This document shows, one piece after another, positions 23,466 to 35,934 of a stretch of 64,000 nucleotides of DNA. Both the position numbers and the translations under genes were made by a program. The first letter of the stretch is position 1. The number at the start of each line of letters is the position of its first letter. The notes under the pieces are model-generated. The model made no database searches, was not told where the DNA came from, and worked only from the letters and a program-made list of their open reading frames with translations. This DNA is from Aselliscus stoliczkanus (taxonomy: Eukaryota > Chordata > Mammalia > Chiroptera > Hipposideridae), in the NCBI GenBank assembly GCA_033961575.1, contig CM066738.1, forward strand, positions 100,713,478 through 100,777,477, in the 5' to 3' direction.

Positions 23466-25185
23466 CTGCGGATGGTCATCCTGGTCGGGAACCAAGCTTG
23501 TTTCAAGCAGGTTATTAACCTGTACCCCTTCTCCCTCCAAGTTCAAGTTCCCTTCTTTCGGGAGTGTGCCTGGTGGAGTTGGCAGGGTTTCTGCCTCTTG
23601 CTCTGCTTGGGTTGGAATAGCACCTTCTCCTGCATGGAAGTGGGAATTCCGATCAGTAGCTTCTTCCGCTTTGGCATAAGAACTCTCTTTTTTCTCACTC
23701 TGGGCTAGTGGGTGCTTAACAGTTTCTTTGGGATAGATGAGATTAAGGGTGCCTGCTGTTGCACTGTCTTTCAGGTTGGGGCTCAGCTTCTTGGGTTTGC
23801 CCTTAAGTCCTGGTCTCCTCACCCGGGCAGATTTCTCTGAGCCCTTTTTGCTCCAGAAATCCTTTTCGCCTACTCTTTGCTCAGCCGTGGTCTCCAAACC
23901 CCGGTTCATCCCTGATTTTTCTAACTCACCAGAAAGGCGCTTCACTTCTCCCTCTGTCACTGCTTTATCCATGTCAAGTAGATTGTCACGGGCAAATTCC
24001 TCTCCTGCTTGGTAGCTGTCTCTGGTTTCCCCTTGAATTCCTGGATAATCATTTTCAGCAGAGGCAATGGGTAGCTTATATCTCCCCTGGTCTGTCACTG
24101 TAGACACTCCATCCTGATCAGGTCCCAAAGTCAGAGTCATCCCTGTTTGTGGGGATGAGGGACTGTGAGTAGAGGCTTGGTGGCGTCTTACCCTCATGTC
24201 TTGGGGTTGTGAGTGATAACCACAGAAGCCAGCGGTGGCCTCCATCGGCCCAGTGTTATCTGACACTTGAGGCCCAGGACCCATTTCACTGAGGAAAGAC
24301 TCACACTCCCCCAGGCAACACTCACTGAATTCCATCACTTCGTCATCGCTTTCTAATAAAAAAACATGCTCAGGCCCCTGCAGGTCCCATTGCCAAACTG
24401 CATTAGAGTAATCCGTCATAACGTCGGAACATTCCAGATACTCCAGGTCATCATCTGAAAACTCCTCCGTGCAGGTTAGGGTTATCTCTGGGCAAAGTTC
24501 ATAGTCACTGTCAGAATCTCTGCTGGAAAACTGTGGGCTGTCTTGCTTGTTGACCGTGGCCCTGTCACCTGAGCAAATGGCTGTGGCTGCCTCCGACAGC
24601 GGCAGGCTGACGCTAATGTATTTCTGTACCTTGGGATTTTGATGACTAGAGTTTAAGTCATCATCTGGGCTGTCATTGTTCAAGGCACCATCCATTAACT
24701 TTGCTCCTTTGGGCTGCATTGTCCCATGGTAACATATATCTTGTTTACCGGGACTAGTAGGAAAAAGCAACCCATCTGCAATTCCCTCTGTGTCATTTGG
24801 ATCACAAGCCTCTTCAGTGTGCCTTGTTCCTTTACCATCCAAGGGATTTTTAGAACTGGATGCACTAACGTCATTACTGGCCAGTAACTGGAGTGAGCAT
24901 AAATGGTTAATTTCAGCGGAGGGGGAATCAGCTGATATGGGAGTACCCAAGGAGGGCCTTTCTTCTTCCTTATAAGGAGGTTCTTTCTCATCAACTTGAT
25001 CTGTGCTTTTCTGCTCAGATGTCTCTGTCCCATGTGTCCAACCTGTGTTCCTGTCATCTTTCAGATTAGGAGACAATTGTGGGTGGTCTGATGAGCACTC
25101 AACTTCAATGGAAGCAGAACAGCAGATCATTCCAGAACCGTTTTTAGCAGAGATCTGGTAAACAGCTGCATCATTTTGGGAACAG
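23466..25185 (-). CDS. ALPK2: ALPK2 third coding exon (end of Ig-like domain and acidic low-complexity region)
   Basis: This 1,720-nt exon encodes residues 77-649 without a stop. The acceptor is TTCATCCTAG|CTGTTCCC and the donor CCGCAG|GTAAGA (phase 0). It opens with the F and G strands of the Ig-like domain ([14 protein letters not shown] at 81-94, CCSASIEVE at 97-105). The F-strand position that normally holds the disulfide Cys is Ile87. The remainder is rich in Ser, Asp, Glu and Pro with no recognisable fold, so it is probably disordered. An acidic block spans about 299-362 and includes [23 protein letters not shown] and LLESDDE. A basic patch lies at about 521-542 ([20 protein letters not shown]). 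The kinase domain is not here; it is encoded by later exons outside the window. Base composition and frame look ordinary for a live gene. Confidence 0.96.
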
Positions 25186-26559
25186 CTAGGATGAAGAAAC
25201 ATACAGGTAAGTTTGCTATGTGTGGACATGCATGCCAACACCTCTCACGTCATGGCACACACAGAAAATGGCCATGGTTTTTGCTGCACGCCCAGGGGGA
25301 TCTGTGGCCTCCCTGGAAAGGGGTCTGTGGTCAGAGGCAACTGGCTTCTGGTCGCTACTGCCCCCAGCTCTGCTGCAAACCCGGGGAAGCTCAGTACTTC
25401 CCCTTAAGACTCTCCACAGTCCTACCCCAAACTGAAAATACTGAGAATTACTTGGAGGAATTAATTGGGAAACATTTTATAGCCTAGTCTCTTCTTCTCT
25501 CCTTATATTTTAAGCCATTTTTATGACATGGGAATTTGAAAAAACATTATTTTCTGGATTGAGACATTGTATACATATAATTGAAGTATGTCTTGACATG
25601 AAGTATTCCATGTCATGGAACAACATAAGCAATAGCTCTTTTTAAGATCATGCTAAGAAGGCACGAGGGACTATAAAGATAATACCATATTGGGATTATG
25701 TGTATGAAAAACAGTGCCATTTCCTCTCTAATTTAACATGATTATTCCATCTAAGCCATAGCCAGTGAGCCCTCTGGCTTACATAAAGCAAGCCATGCGT
25801 TCAGCTTTGGCCCAGTAGGAAAGGAACTGACTCCTGGACCACGCCGAGCCTGCTGTCCCTGCTCCAGAAGTGACAGGGCTCCGGTGGCCCTTCCCTTTAT
25901 TGACTGGGGTCGCCTGGAGCTTGGAACCTAGAGCTTGAGGTGTTTTGCTGACCTTTCCCACCAAGACCCCTCCAAGCTCTGCAGTCCCAATAAGAACCTG
26001 TTGCACTTGCTTTATAATCTTACTGATCTCATTTGACCTCATGATAATTGTAACATTACTGATCTCAATCTACCTCGGATGTTGTATGCAGCTTAGAAGT
26101 TAACCATTTTCAGACCGCAGGAGCTGTGGGTCTGGCTCAGACTTAGAGGCAATGCTTAGATCTTTATTGACTGATCTGTGTAAAATGTGTACAAACATTA
26201 ATCCTGAAGAGTCACAACTATGGCACAGTCTTCTGTATCCTTTCTTCCTCGTTGGCAGGACCTCTGTGTGCTCATCAGCCCTCAATCGTTGGGGGGCAGC
26301 TCATATAGGCCTCATTTTTGGATATCATAGACTAATCCTATTTCTGTTAATACATTGAATTGTTGGTCACCTGGTTCCCACGTATAAACCACTCAGAGGT
26401 GACTGGGGTTGGCCAGCCTTGACTCCCAGCTGACACCTGGCTTTTCTTGGGGAGACTAAAAATTTAGGGCAACTTTCTGGGGAAATAGCACCCGCTCCTG
26501 TCTATTTCACACGGTTATTCTCAGGTTTAAATGAGAAAAATCAATGTGAAGGGGCTTTG

Positions 26560-26730
26560 CATAGCAGCAACTTGATGCCACATGTATTTTATAAGAATGT
26601 GGATGGAGGTGTTAGCTAATGGCAATCATACTGCAATATAAATGTATGCATATCAAATCGATATGTCGTACACCTTAAACTTACACAATGTTGTATGTGA
26701 AGTATAACTCAATGAAAAAGGAAAGGCTGT
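26560..26730 (+). repeat. L1 3' UTR fragment
   Basis: GTCGTACACCTTAAACTTAC, ACAATGTTGTATGTGAAGT and ATAACTCAATGAAAAAGG match an L1M 3' terminus. Confidence 0.55.
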
Positions 26731-27634
26731 GGAAGTGCTAAGACCCAGTTGCTTCTCTCTGATTCTCAAGGAGTGTGCAGAATCCTCCCCAGGAACTCTA
26801 TTTAAAATTCTTGAGTCAGAGTCTGTGAGTAAAGGGCCTGAGAACCTGCTTTGAAAGATCCCAACACTTTCTGCTACAAACCGTCCTTGGTCCACCCTTG
26901 GAGATGTCCTCACCTTCCTGATCATTAATTAGGCCTAGGTCTCCTCAGTGAAAGCTGATGAAGAAAAAGGGATTTTTGCTTGAGTTTCACGTTGCCCATA
27001 CCATTCCCTTCATGTCTCTTTTCAATCAGTTCTTGGAGATTTGGCCTCAGTTATGAGCTTACAAGGAGCATAAAACAGTACCATGGGCTTCTGGAAAATC
27101 CCAAATAATTCTGATTTCCTGATTTATCCAGGCCATGATCCCTCTGCCAAAGAAACCACTGTTCCTGAAGGTACCGTGATTTGCATGGAAAAGAGACAGG
27201 AAGAGAAGAAAATAGGGGCAAGAGGCACAACGGACCAGGTTAGAAATCAGTAAAGGAGGGAAACAGAGAGGGTTCTCAAGCATCAAGAAGGGAAAACAAA
27301 ATGAACTTTAGAAGAATATAGAGGAAAATAATTGGGTTACATATACCTATTTAACTTCTGATTGACTGTAAGCAGATGGGAGAATGTAATGATTTAGAGA
27401 AGTAGGATTTTATGGAACAGGTATTTTACCTGATACAGGATTTACAAGTCAGCCTAAGTACACTAAGGAGGAAAAGGAACTTGATTAAGTATAATTAACG
27501 TCTCACTGGCTAATGAACGCCTTTGAGAGGGTTATGGTTTGTGGTTGATGCGTCCTGGATAATTATCTCTAAGCATCCTAAAGACCAGGGGGAGGAAATC
27601 AGGCGAGGAACCCAGCATATGCTGAAGGCCCCCT

Positions 27635-27785
27635 CTGTTACACAATGTGCTGGCTGCTCCCTGTGTGCAAAACGGAGGCTCAAGGAGGTTGAGTAATTTC
27701 CCCAAAGTGACAAAGCTAGGAAGTGGTGGAGCTGGCATAGGAAACGAGAGCCTCCTGACTCTGAAACCTGGCACTGTGTATCCTG
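27635..27785 (-). repeat. MIR SINE fragment, reverse
   Basis: AACGGAGGCTCAAGGAGGTTG, CCCCAAAGTGACAAAGCTAGG and AAGTGGTGGAGCTGG follow the reverse MIR order. Confidence 0.65.
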
Positions 27786-29284
27786 TTAGGAAACTAACAT
27801 TCAGAGAAGGGAAATGACTGAGCGTGGAGTGATCATTTTTGCAGTTGAAGTGTTTCTGTCCTACATCTTCATGCTTGACAAACTCATGTCAAGTATCTTC
27901 TAAGGTGCCCCACATTATGTTAAGAGCTGAGGAAGAGTCAAGGAGATGTGTGACACATCATGTCCAGCCCTAAAATACTAAGCATCCCCTGGGGGAGATC
28001 ATATGAATTTCTCAGAGAATCTTATAGGTCAATTCTGTACTAAATTGTCCCATACAAACTGGAAGAGCAAGGGAGTTCAAAGAAGGGACTTTAGGGGTAG
28101 TGCTGAAATGGTTTGAGTAGGGTTGGGGTTTCGAATCTTTGCAAGATGCTGGCAGAGTGACCTGCGTGCCCAACAGTGATTTGACAGGTATGCAAGACTA
28201 TCCAGGAAAGGAATCCCTGGACAATTAATTGAGTTTCCTCCTTACATATCTTTCCTTTTGGTTGAAGGAAACAACAGCATTCCTCCACCTTGCTGTGCAA
28301 GTCTTGCCTGAATACTTTAGGGTCCTTCCAAATTAATGATTTCCATATTAAAGGAATAAAGCTACATGCAACCTTAAGTGAATGGGGCTTCTTCTGAGCT
28401 GAACCCCCCTAGATTGGCCTAAACCAGAGGTTCTCAAACATTTTGGCAGCAGGACCCCTTTACACTCTCAAAAATAATTGAGGGCCCCAAAATACATTTG
28501 TTTATAGGGGCTATATCTATCAATATTTACCATATTAAAATTAAAACAGAAACATTGAAAATATTTATTTATTCATTTTAAAATAACAAAAATAAACTCA
28601 TTATATGTTAGCATAAATAACATACTTTTATGAAAAATACCTCTAATTTTTCCAAAACAAAGTAAAATTTCATAAGAGTGATATTGCTTTACATTTTTTT
28701 TTAACATGTCTTTAATATCTGGCTTAATAGAAGATAGCTGGATTTTTGTATCTGCTTCTGCATTCAGTGTGATACAATAAATTATTTTGTTGCAGTATAT
28801 GAAGAAAATCTGGCCTCACTCAGATATGTAGTTGGAAAAGGAAGAATTATTTTAATAGTCTTTGCATACGATTGGAGATACTCCTCTCTGATACTACACG
28901 AAGATTAATTACAATGTGGAATCTGAAACCATACCAATGAACTTTTCATACTTGTTATATAAAATCCATTGGTCAGTGTTGCATTTTACTGCATGTTTTA
29001 CCCATGCATGATTTTGTAATATCATGTGTTGGTCATGTGGAAAAATTTAGTTCATGAGATCTTCCAAATGTTAATACATTTCATCATACACTTTTTAAAA
29101 ATCACATTTATTATTATTACTACTGATCTTATCAGAATAATTTTGAAGTATTGGAGAACTATGAAGCTTCTGATGAAAGATACAAATTTTCCAAATTTCT
29201 AGTTAAGGAAATAATACAAACATTAATTTATCATAATTATGTAAGTCAATTCTGTGCTAAGTTGCATGGTAGAAGTAGAAGGGC

Positions 29285-30700
29285 GAAGGACATCAACAAA
29301 ATGGCAGAGTAAGGACTTCTGGAAATTTTCTACTGCATAAAAGCAACAAGAACCCTGGCAAAATTTGTCTGAATCAACTTTTTGAGAACTCTGAAAATTA
29401 ACCACAGGCAATCTGAGGAGTATTTATTTAAGAGGGGGCAGGATAGAGTTGGAGCAATTCCAAAGCCCCATTCCCAGGTAACTATCATTATTTGACCTGT
29501 CTGGTGGTTCCCTGGGAGAGCCCACTCACAAGATTATCTATACATGATCTGACTCATAGCTCGCCCAGTGTGAACATTTTCCCTGGGGGCATTTGTCAGA
29601 AAACAAATCAAGAGGCAATCGTTTCATATCATGGCTGTCCGAGGCAGTGGGTAACCACTGAGCCAAACAATAGACTAACCAAAAAGATTGAAAGGGAAAG
29701 CTAGGGAGTGAGATGTCCATAGCGGGGCATATTCCTGGGAATCTAGAAGGCCATGCACATGTAGAAGGCTGTGAGCATGTCCACATGCTCTGTACTGGGT
29801 GCATGTGGACTGTACACATGCTCGGGAAAGACCTGAGAAGACACTGTACTCTCTCCTCTAACTGACCTTAAGCCTCTGCACTAGCAGGAAGTGAAAGCAG
29901 AGTTCTCAATTGCCGGACTAAGTGCTGAAGGCATGCATGCCCCAATGTGTGCACAGAGCCCCTCGACAAAAACTGGTTCCAGGCATCTACAGAAATCCCT
30001 GTCCAATCACTAGTTGACCACTAAGCTACCTGGGCAGAGACTTCAGTGCCCACAGAGAATACTGATTTTAAAGAATTAGTTCTGAAAAGTCACTAAACAA
30101 ATAGCAACAAGCCTTGGAAAGAGGGGAGAATCTGATTTCCAAAGTTAGCACATTATAGTGCTTAAAATATTCAGATTTCACACACAAAAAATTATAAGAC
30201 ATGCAAAGAAAGAATAAAATGTGGTTCATTCACAGGAAAACATAGTAGTCAATAAAAATTGTCCTTAGACTTGCTAAATAAATATTTTAAATTATTTTAA
30301 GTATGTTCAGAAGGAAAAAAAATGTTTAAAGAACTAAAAGAAAGTATGAGAACAATGTCTCAATAAAGTCCTAGAAATTATAAATAAGAACCCAACAGAA
30401 ATTCTGAAGTGGAAAATTACAATAACAAAAATGAAAAATTCACTGAAGAGCTCAACAGCAGATTTGAGAAGACAGAATAAAGAATCAGTGAACTTTAAGA
30501 TGATCAATTGAGATTATCCAGTTTTAGGAACAGAAAGAAAAAAAACAGAATGGAGAAAAGTGAACAGAAAACTGTGGGACTCCATCAAGCTTACAATTTA
30601 ATGAGAGTCCCAGAAGCACAGGAAAGAGGTCAAAAGAATGTTTGAAGAAACCAGAAATCCCTAGTTCAGACAAGGGACTACAGTGACAGCTTGAAAGCTT
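29285..30700 (+). repeat. L1M 5' region and ORF1 start, decayed
   Basis: It begins AAAATGGCAGAGTAAGGACT, a typical old L1 5' region. Around 30390-30660 it carries GAAATTCTGAAGTGGAAAAT, CAGCAGATTTGAGAAGACAG, AAGAATCAGTGAACTTTAAG and GAGAGTCCCAGAAGCACAGG, recognisable as L1 ORF1 sequence. Frames are broken throughout. Confidence 0.65.
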
Positions 30701-30704
30701 GGAT

Positions 30705-30990
30705 GTTTTTTTAAAAATTGAGTTATGACTGACATGTATCATTATATTAGTTTCAGATGTACAACATAGTGATTTGATATATATATATATATATTGCAAA
30801 ATGATCACCACAGTAATTCTAGCTAATCCATCACCACACATGGTTACAAATTTTTTTCTTGTGATGAGAGCTTTTTAAGATCTACTCTCTTAGCAACTTT
30901 CAAATATACAATACAGCATTATTAACTATAGCCACCATGCTGTACATCACATCCCCAAGGCTGATTTACTTTATAACTGGATGTTTATAT
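30705..30990 (-). repeat. L1 3' UTR fragment, reverse
   Basis: TTTTTTTAAAAATTGAGTTATG, TAGTTTCAGATGTACAACAT and ATCACATCCCCAAGGCTGAT match the reverse strand of an L1 3' UTR. It includes a short TA repeat at 30777-30796. Confidence 0.6.
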
Positions 30991-32199
30991 CTGTTGAATA
31001 AGCTTGGATTTTTATCACTGGCCTCACAGACACTTATTGTTTCCCTTGAAGTGGCAGGCTTATATTGTTTATTTTTGAGAAAATGATTGCCAAATACCCA
31101 AGGCTGTGTAACCATCATTTGTCCTTTGTTCTTTCAAGTAAAAACTGAACTCCATGAAAAAAAGCAGTTAGTTCCGCTTGCAACTTAAACAACCATACAG
31201 GTATTTTTCCTCAAGTTGACCATCATCTCAAGGAAATCCAGCAGAGATGCTTTGGGCATATTTCCTATTTCATCACACAGGGTATTAAAAGGGTTTTTAT
31301 GGAGTTGTCAAGGGTTAGTAAAATCAAAAATTTTTACTGATACATCAGGGACATTATTAAGATTCTTTTCTGTTTTTGGTTTGTTTTTAATGGTGACTGT
31401 GTGGCAGTGAAGAATTCCATGACAACTTGTATAGTTTGGGACCATTGCCTAGATTCATGCTAAGACCCCAACAGTTTTACCATCCATCAGTGCACCTGTC
31501 AATACAGTGAAAAAGGCTAATAATGTTTCAGTATTTTTGTGATATTAGTTTTGACCTTATAGGAAGGGCTTTAGGGACCCCCAGGGATCCACAGACCACA
31601 TCTTGAGAACCACTGATTAAAGCTGTCCACCAGGGGAAGCTGTAGAATGCCCTCAGCATTCTCTCACAGCCTGACACCTGGAAGTGATGCTGGCCTCTGT
31701 AAGATGGACACTAGCACGGAGGGCTGACTGTTTTGCTTGGTACAATCATCTATGTGCTCTCTTAGGCAGATGACTTAATCTCTTTGGGATCTCAATTTCC
31801 TGTCTTACAAAGAGAAAGAAGACCTATGTCTGGGTTCCACCCTCCAGACATTCTGATTTGATGCTCAATACATGGGTCTATGTGATTTAATTGTTGGCAG
31901 GAGGGGGCTGGTTCCATCAGTGCTGGAGGTGGAGGGTGGGAGGTGGCTGATGTTAGAAATTCCTCAGGATCCCATAAATTTAGGATGGTTTTGTGCCTTG
32001 GGAACAAGGGTTATAAATGTGAGTGAGAATTAAGACCACAGGGCAAGTATCCATAGGACTAGTAACCCTATAAAATAAGAATATGAAGACAAAGGGATGG
32101 AGATAGAATGTAACAAGTGCAAAAGGAAGGCATGGAGTTATTTTTCCTCTAGCTGCCAGAGCAATAGGCCTATCAAAATGAATATACTTAAAAGAAAAT

Positions 32200-32614
32200 T
32201 TTTTATTAGTTTCAGGTGTATAAAACAATGAAACAATGTAATAGTTAGACATTTCACCCCTCACAAAGTGATAACCTCCCTCCCCTATATACTACCCCTC
32301 TGACATCATATGTATCTGTTACAATTCCATTGACTCTATTTCCTATGCTGTACTCCACATCCTGTGGGAAAATATATATATAAAATTATAGTTGACATAC
32401 AATATGATTCAGCTTCAGGTGTACAGCACAGTGGTCAGGCATCTACACCGTCCATGAAGTGCTCTGCCTAACAAGACATGTGCCCATCTGACACCCCACA
32501 AAATCTTTACGGCATGATTGATTATATTCCCCAAACTATCTTTCATATCCCCATGGCAATACTGTAGCTACCAATTTGTGCTTTCTACTCCCCTCCCCTT
32601 CTCCCTCATCCCCA
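32200..32614 (-). mobile_element. L1 3' UTR fragment, reverse (sibling of 51837-52328)
   Basis: ATTAGTTTCAGGTGTATAAA, ATTATAGTTGACATACAATA, TCCATGAAGTGCTCTGCC and AACAAGACATGTGCCCATCT recur nearly identically in the fragment at 51837-52328, so both are copies of one L1 subfamily. TGAATATACTTAAA on the left and TGAATATGCTTTTAAA on the right may be its worn target duplication. Confidence 0.75.
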
Positions 32615-32631
32615 CTCGTGAATATGCTTTT

Positions 32632-32757
32632 CATTTATTTATTTTATTTATTTATTTATTTTTGAGGGCAGTGTCACTGGCCCTCATATGTGGGACCCGA
32701 ACCGGGACCGCTGGCTTCCCAAACCAGCGCTTAACCACCACGCCACTCGGCGGGCCC
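32632..32757 (-). mobile_element. Short tRNA-derived bat SINE, reverse
   Basis: A TTTA-rich tail, then GAGGGCAGTGTCACTGGCCC and CCACTCGGCGGGCCC. A perfect 17-base target duplication CTCGTGAATATGCTTTT lies at 32615-32631 and 32758-32774. Confidence 0.93.
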
Positions 32758-33886
32758 CTCGTGAATATGCTTTTAAACCCCTACACTTCAATTGTCATCA
32801 TCATTATAATACTTTCACATGTATTATTTCATACATCTACTTATTCATAATTCTACTGGCACACATAAAATAAAATTGGTTACTCCCAGGTGGACTGAAA
32901 AGTAGATTGCCCAGCTCTTCTTCCTCTTGTCTCCTGGAGGTCATTTCTCTGCTCCCCAGAAAACTCTCCCAACAATATTTAAATTCCTGAAACTCAAACT
33001 GTGCAATCTAACCCGGTGCTCTGAAGATAGAGTTCATAGAAGAGGCAGCTGAAATTATTGGCTAGAGGTAAGATTTGGAATCCCTTCTGGGCTGCAGATA
33101 TTATTTTATTTTATTATGTATTCCACTTTCCAGTGGAAAAAAACAAGATCTGAGAAGGAAATGTCTGCAGTGTCTTCACTCAGGCAACCAGGAATGCAGG
33201 GCTCAGGAGTCCTCTGAAGGCTCATCCCTTATTCCCTCCCCACCCCCCAGGTGGCTGTGAATTTTCTGAGCCTTGCCTGCCCATGCAGCAGGGAGGAGGG
33301 AGAGGACTCGGCTCAATAAATACTTAACGTGATGACATCCGTGTCCTTGCCATAGTCATAGCATCAGGTGAAGGTCAATATTTTCTTATACTAAGTGTCT
33401 CTATTTTCTTACTTGCCTAACTGCTGCTATCAATTTTATTAATTGAATTATTCAGAATCACTAAAGGAATGAGAAAGACTTTTTCATGTCCCAAAGCCAT
33501 GTTGGTTACAGAGATGGAAGAATTCTAACACTAGAAACACACAGAATTTCTTGATCATGGTTTTGACAAGCAGCTAGATACATTTCAAAACATGATGATG
33601 AGATTGCTCATACATTTATCAATTTATTCAGTTATTTAGCCAACACATATATTGAACCACACATTTGAAGAGTTGAGGGGGCCTTGAGCTACACCACCCC
33701 TGGGATGTCTGCCTCTCACCTCCTCTGCACCCTTCCCCTCTTCTGCTCTGTATCATGGGGCTGATCCCTTCATAATGTGTTTTCCTGGCTCCCAGGACCA
33801 CTGGCTTCCTACTGCATTTGACCAAAGAGAGGCAGGAGATGGGAGCATGAGAGGAAAGGACAAGCCAGCCTCAGGTGGCATTTCTT

Positions 33887-34318
33887 TTCTTTTTTTTTTT
33901 TTTTTTAAAGATTTTATTGGGGAATTGGCAGAGGGGAACAGCGTTGGGGAATTGGGGAAGGGGAACAGACAAGTTGCTGTCTTTTCGTTCTTCAGTTTAG
34001 TTGCGGAGGATGTTGCTTCACTGTTGGTATTGTCAGTGCGCTCTTCCCGGATGAGGCAGATCAGTCGCCGGCCTCTGGATGGTCGCTCACCGCAGCTATT
34101 GGCAGCTCACGCTGGCTGCCGGCCGCTCACTGTAGCCTATGGCAGCCCACTGCAGCAGGGCCTGCAGCCCACACCATCGCCGGGGCTCGCACAGCCCAGC
34201 TCCAGGTGGAGCTGTTGTTAGCTGTAGAGGGCAGTGTCACTGGCCCTAATGTGGGATCCGAACCGGGGCCGCTGGCATCCCAAAACCAGCGCTTAACCAA
34301 TGCGCTACTCGGCCGGCC
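33887..34318 (-). mobile_element. Long composite bat SINE, reverse
   Basis: Read on the minus strand it starts with the same GGGGCCGGCCGAGTAGCGC head as the short SINEs, through GGCCAGTGACACTGCCCTC. About 300 further bases follow (GGAGCTGGGCTGTGCGAGCC ... CCCCAATTCCCCAACGCTG) before AATAAAATCTTT and poly-A. A perfect 18-base duplication CCTCAGGTGGCATTTCTT sits at 33869-33886 and 34319-34336. Confidence 0.93.
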
Positions 34319-34649
34319 CCTCAGGTGGCATTTCTTCTGTAGCTCCAGGTCCCACAGGACAGGTCCACCTGTCCTAGAAACAGCAGTCCTGCCACCTCCT
34401 TTTGTCTGTGCAGCCTAAGAGATGGTGTCTTCCTGATGATGTGAATCTCAGGGTGACCTTACTGCCCCCCAGTTTGGTTCAATCACCTGTGTAACCCTGC
34501 ATTTTATGCTTGAAAATGATTTTTGTCTTCCTGGTCAGATCCTGCCTGATACAGAGAGGATTTATTTTACAGATATTGGAACTGAGGCCAGAGAAGATGT
34601 GAACTGTCGTTAAGTTATACAGCTAAAAAAAAAAAAAAAATGATAAGGA

Positions 34650-34900
34650 ATGACTGACACATGTTAGGCACTGTTAGCCACTGTGTAGAGGATAAGATGT
34701 GAGATTCCTAGGCCCTTACTCAGTAGCTCACCTTCTAATAAGGGAAACATATCTACATACAAAGAATTCCAATACAGGACAGTAGGTGCTAAGGGCCATT
34801 AGAAATCAGACCAATTATAGAGATTCAGAGGAGGAAGATGCAAGACAATGAGGAAAGGGTTCCTAGGACCATAAAAGCTGAAGCCAGCCTAGAAAATGCG
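34650..34900. repeat. L2 LINE fragment
   Basis: CACATGTTAGGCACTGTTAG, GCTCACCTTCTAATAAGGG and AATTCCAATACAGGACAGTAG follow the L2 3' region order, diverged. Confidence 0.45.
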
Positions 34901-35934
34901 TGGTAGGATTTGGGCTGGAAAGATGGTATGTGCCTGGAATTGGGGAAGGGGCTGCTCATTTCAGATAGAAGGAAGAACCAGGCCCTCCCAGGAAACAATA
35001 AACCATTCCTTATTTGGGACCTGGGGGAGGGGCAGGCTGACGGATAGGTTAATTCATTATTTACTGTTTATACAGGACACTTTTGAGAGTCGGAAGGAAC
35101 ACAGTTCTTACACCAAGACCACAGGCAGAAACTGGGGCAATGCCAGGGAAACTAAGGTAGACCCAGAAAATCAGGAGGCACGGTCACCCACCAGGAGGTG
35201 GGCGGGGCCCAGGTCATGGGAGAGTTTCTTTCCCAGGGTGAGGGGTTTGGACCTCAGGCTCCAATTCACTGGAAAGCAGATCAGAGCAGCTCCTTAGGGA
35301 GGAATGGACACCCGTCTGTAAGGTGCTCCTTACATTTGCACAGGGTACAGGTGAGGATGCAGCCTTCCTGCTTGCCATCGCTGATATGGCCTGTGGCCTC
35401 TGGTTGAGCCACATTCTCCCATATGTCCTGTGGGACCTACCGCTGTGTGTGCCCAGAACACTGTGTGGGACTTGAGAAGGGTAACGAGAAATTGGTGGGG
35501 TAAGACTTGGTTCTTCCCCTTGGGGAAACTGCCGATTTTGCCGAGAGGTATTATCAAATGCCAAAAGGCACAGTTGAGACAGTGAGCGCTTCTGGTGACA
35601 AGGAGGGGAGAGGTCAGGGTGACCTGGATCTTCAAGGAATAATGCCAGGAGCTTGGAACTTGAGCCCAGCGAGAGGAGAGGGCAGTCCGGACAGATGTAC
35701 TGGAACTAGAACCAGTGGGTCATGTGTAAGGGACAGTAGAGAAATGAGCTGGCGTGGGGCGTCGCAGGACGTAGATCTGGTAGGTGAGGACCTGAAGGGC
35801 AAAAGCGGCAGTTTGGAAGGCAGAGTTCTGCTCCAGAGCATGGCCTGAGAGCAACGTGCAGGCGACATTCTACTTTTCTTCACCAAGTGCAATTCTGGGC
35901 AAATTGGAGAGGGACATTGCAAAGCTGGCATGAC

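Larger units (their letters stand above)
28425..31615. mobile_element. hAT-type (Charlie-like) DNA transposon relic, with L1 pieces inside
   Basis: The left end is CAGAGGTTCTCAAACATTT and the right end, reverse complemented, is CAGTGGTTCTCAAGATGTGG: terminal inverted repeats agreeing at 13 of the first 14 bases. The left arm (to about 29260) and right arm (about 31000-31615) resemble a common non-autonomous mammalian hAT element. The middle is L1-derived. No transposase frame survives and a matching 8-base target duplication is not evident. Confidence 0.65.

Noticed and set aside
33775..34221. 148-codon open frame
   Set aside because: Mostly translated SINE sequence (33887-34318); similar frames recur in the sister SINE at 51403-51823.
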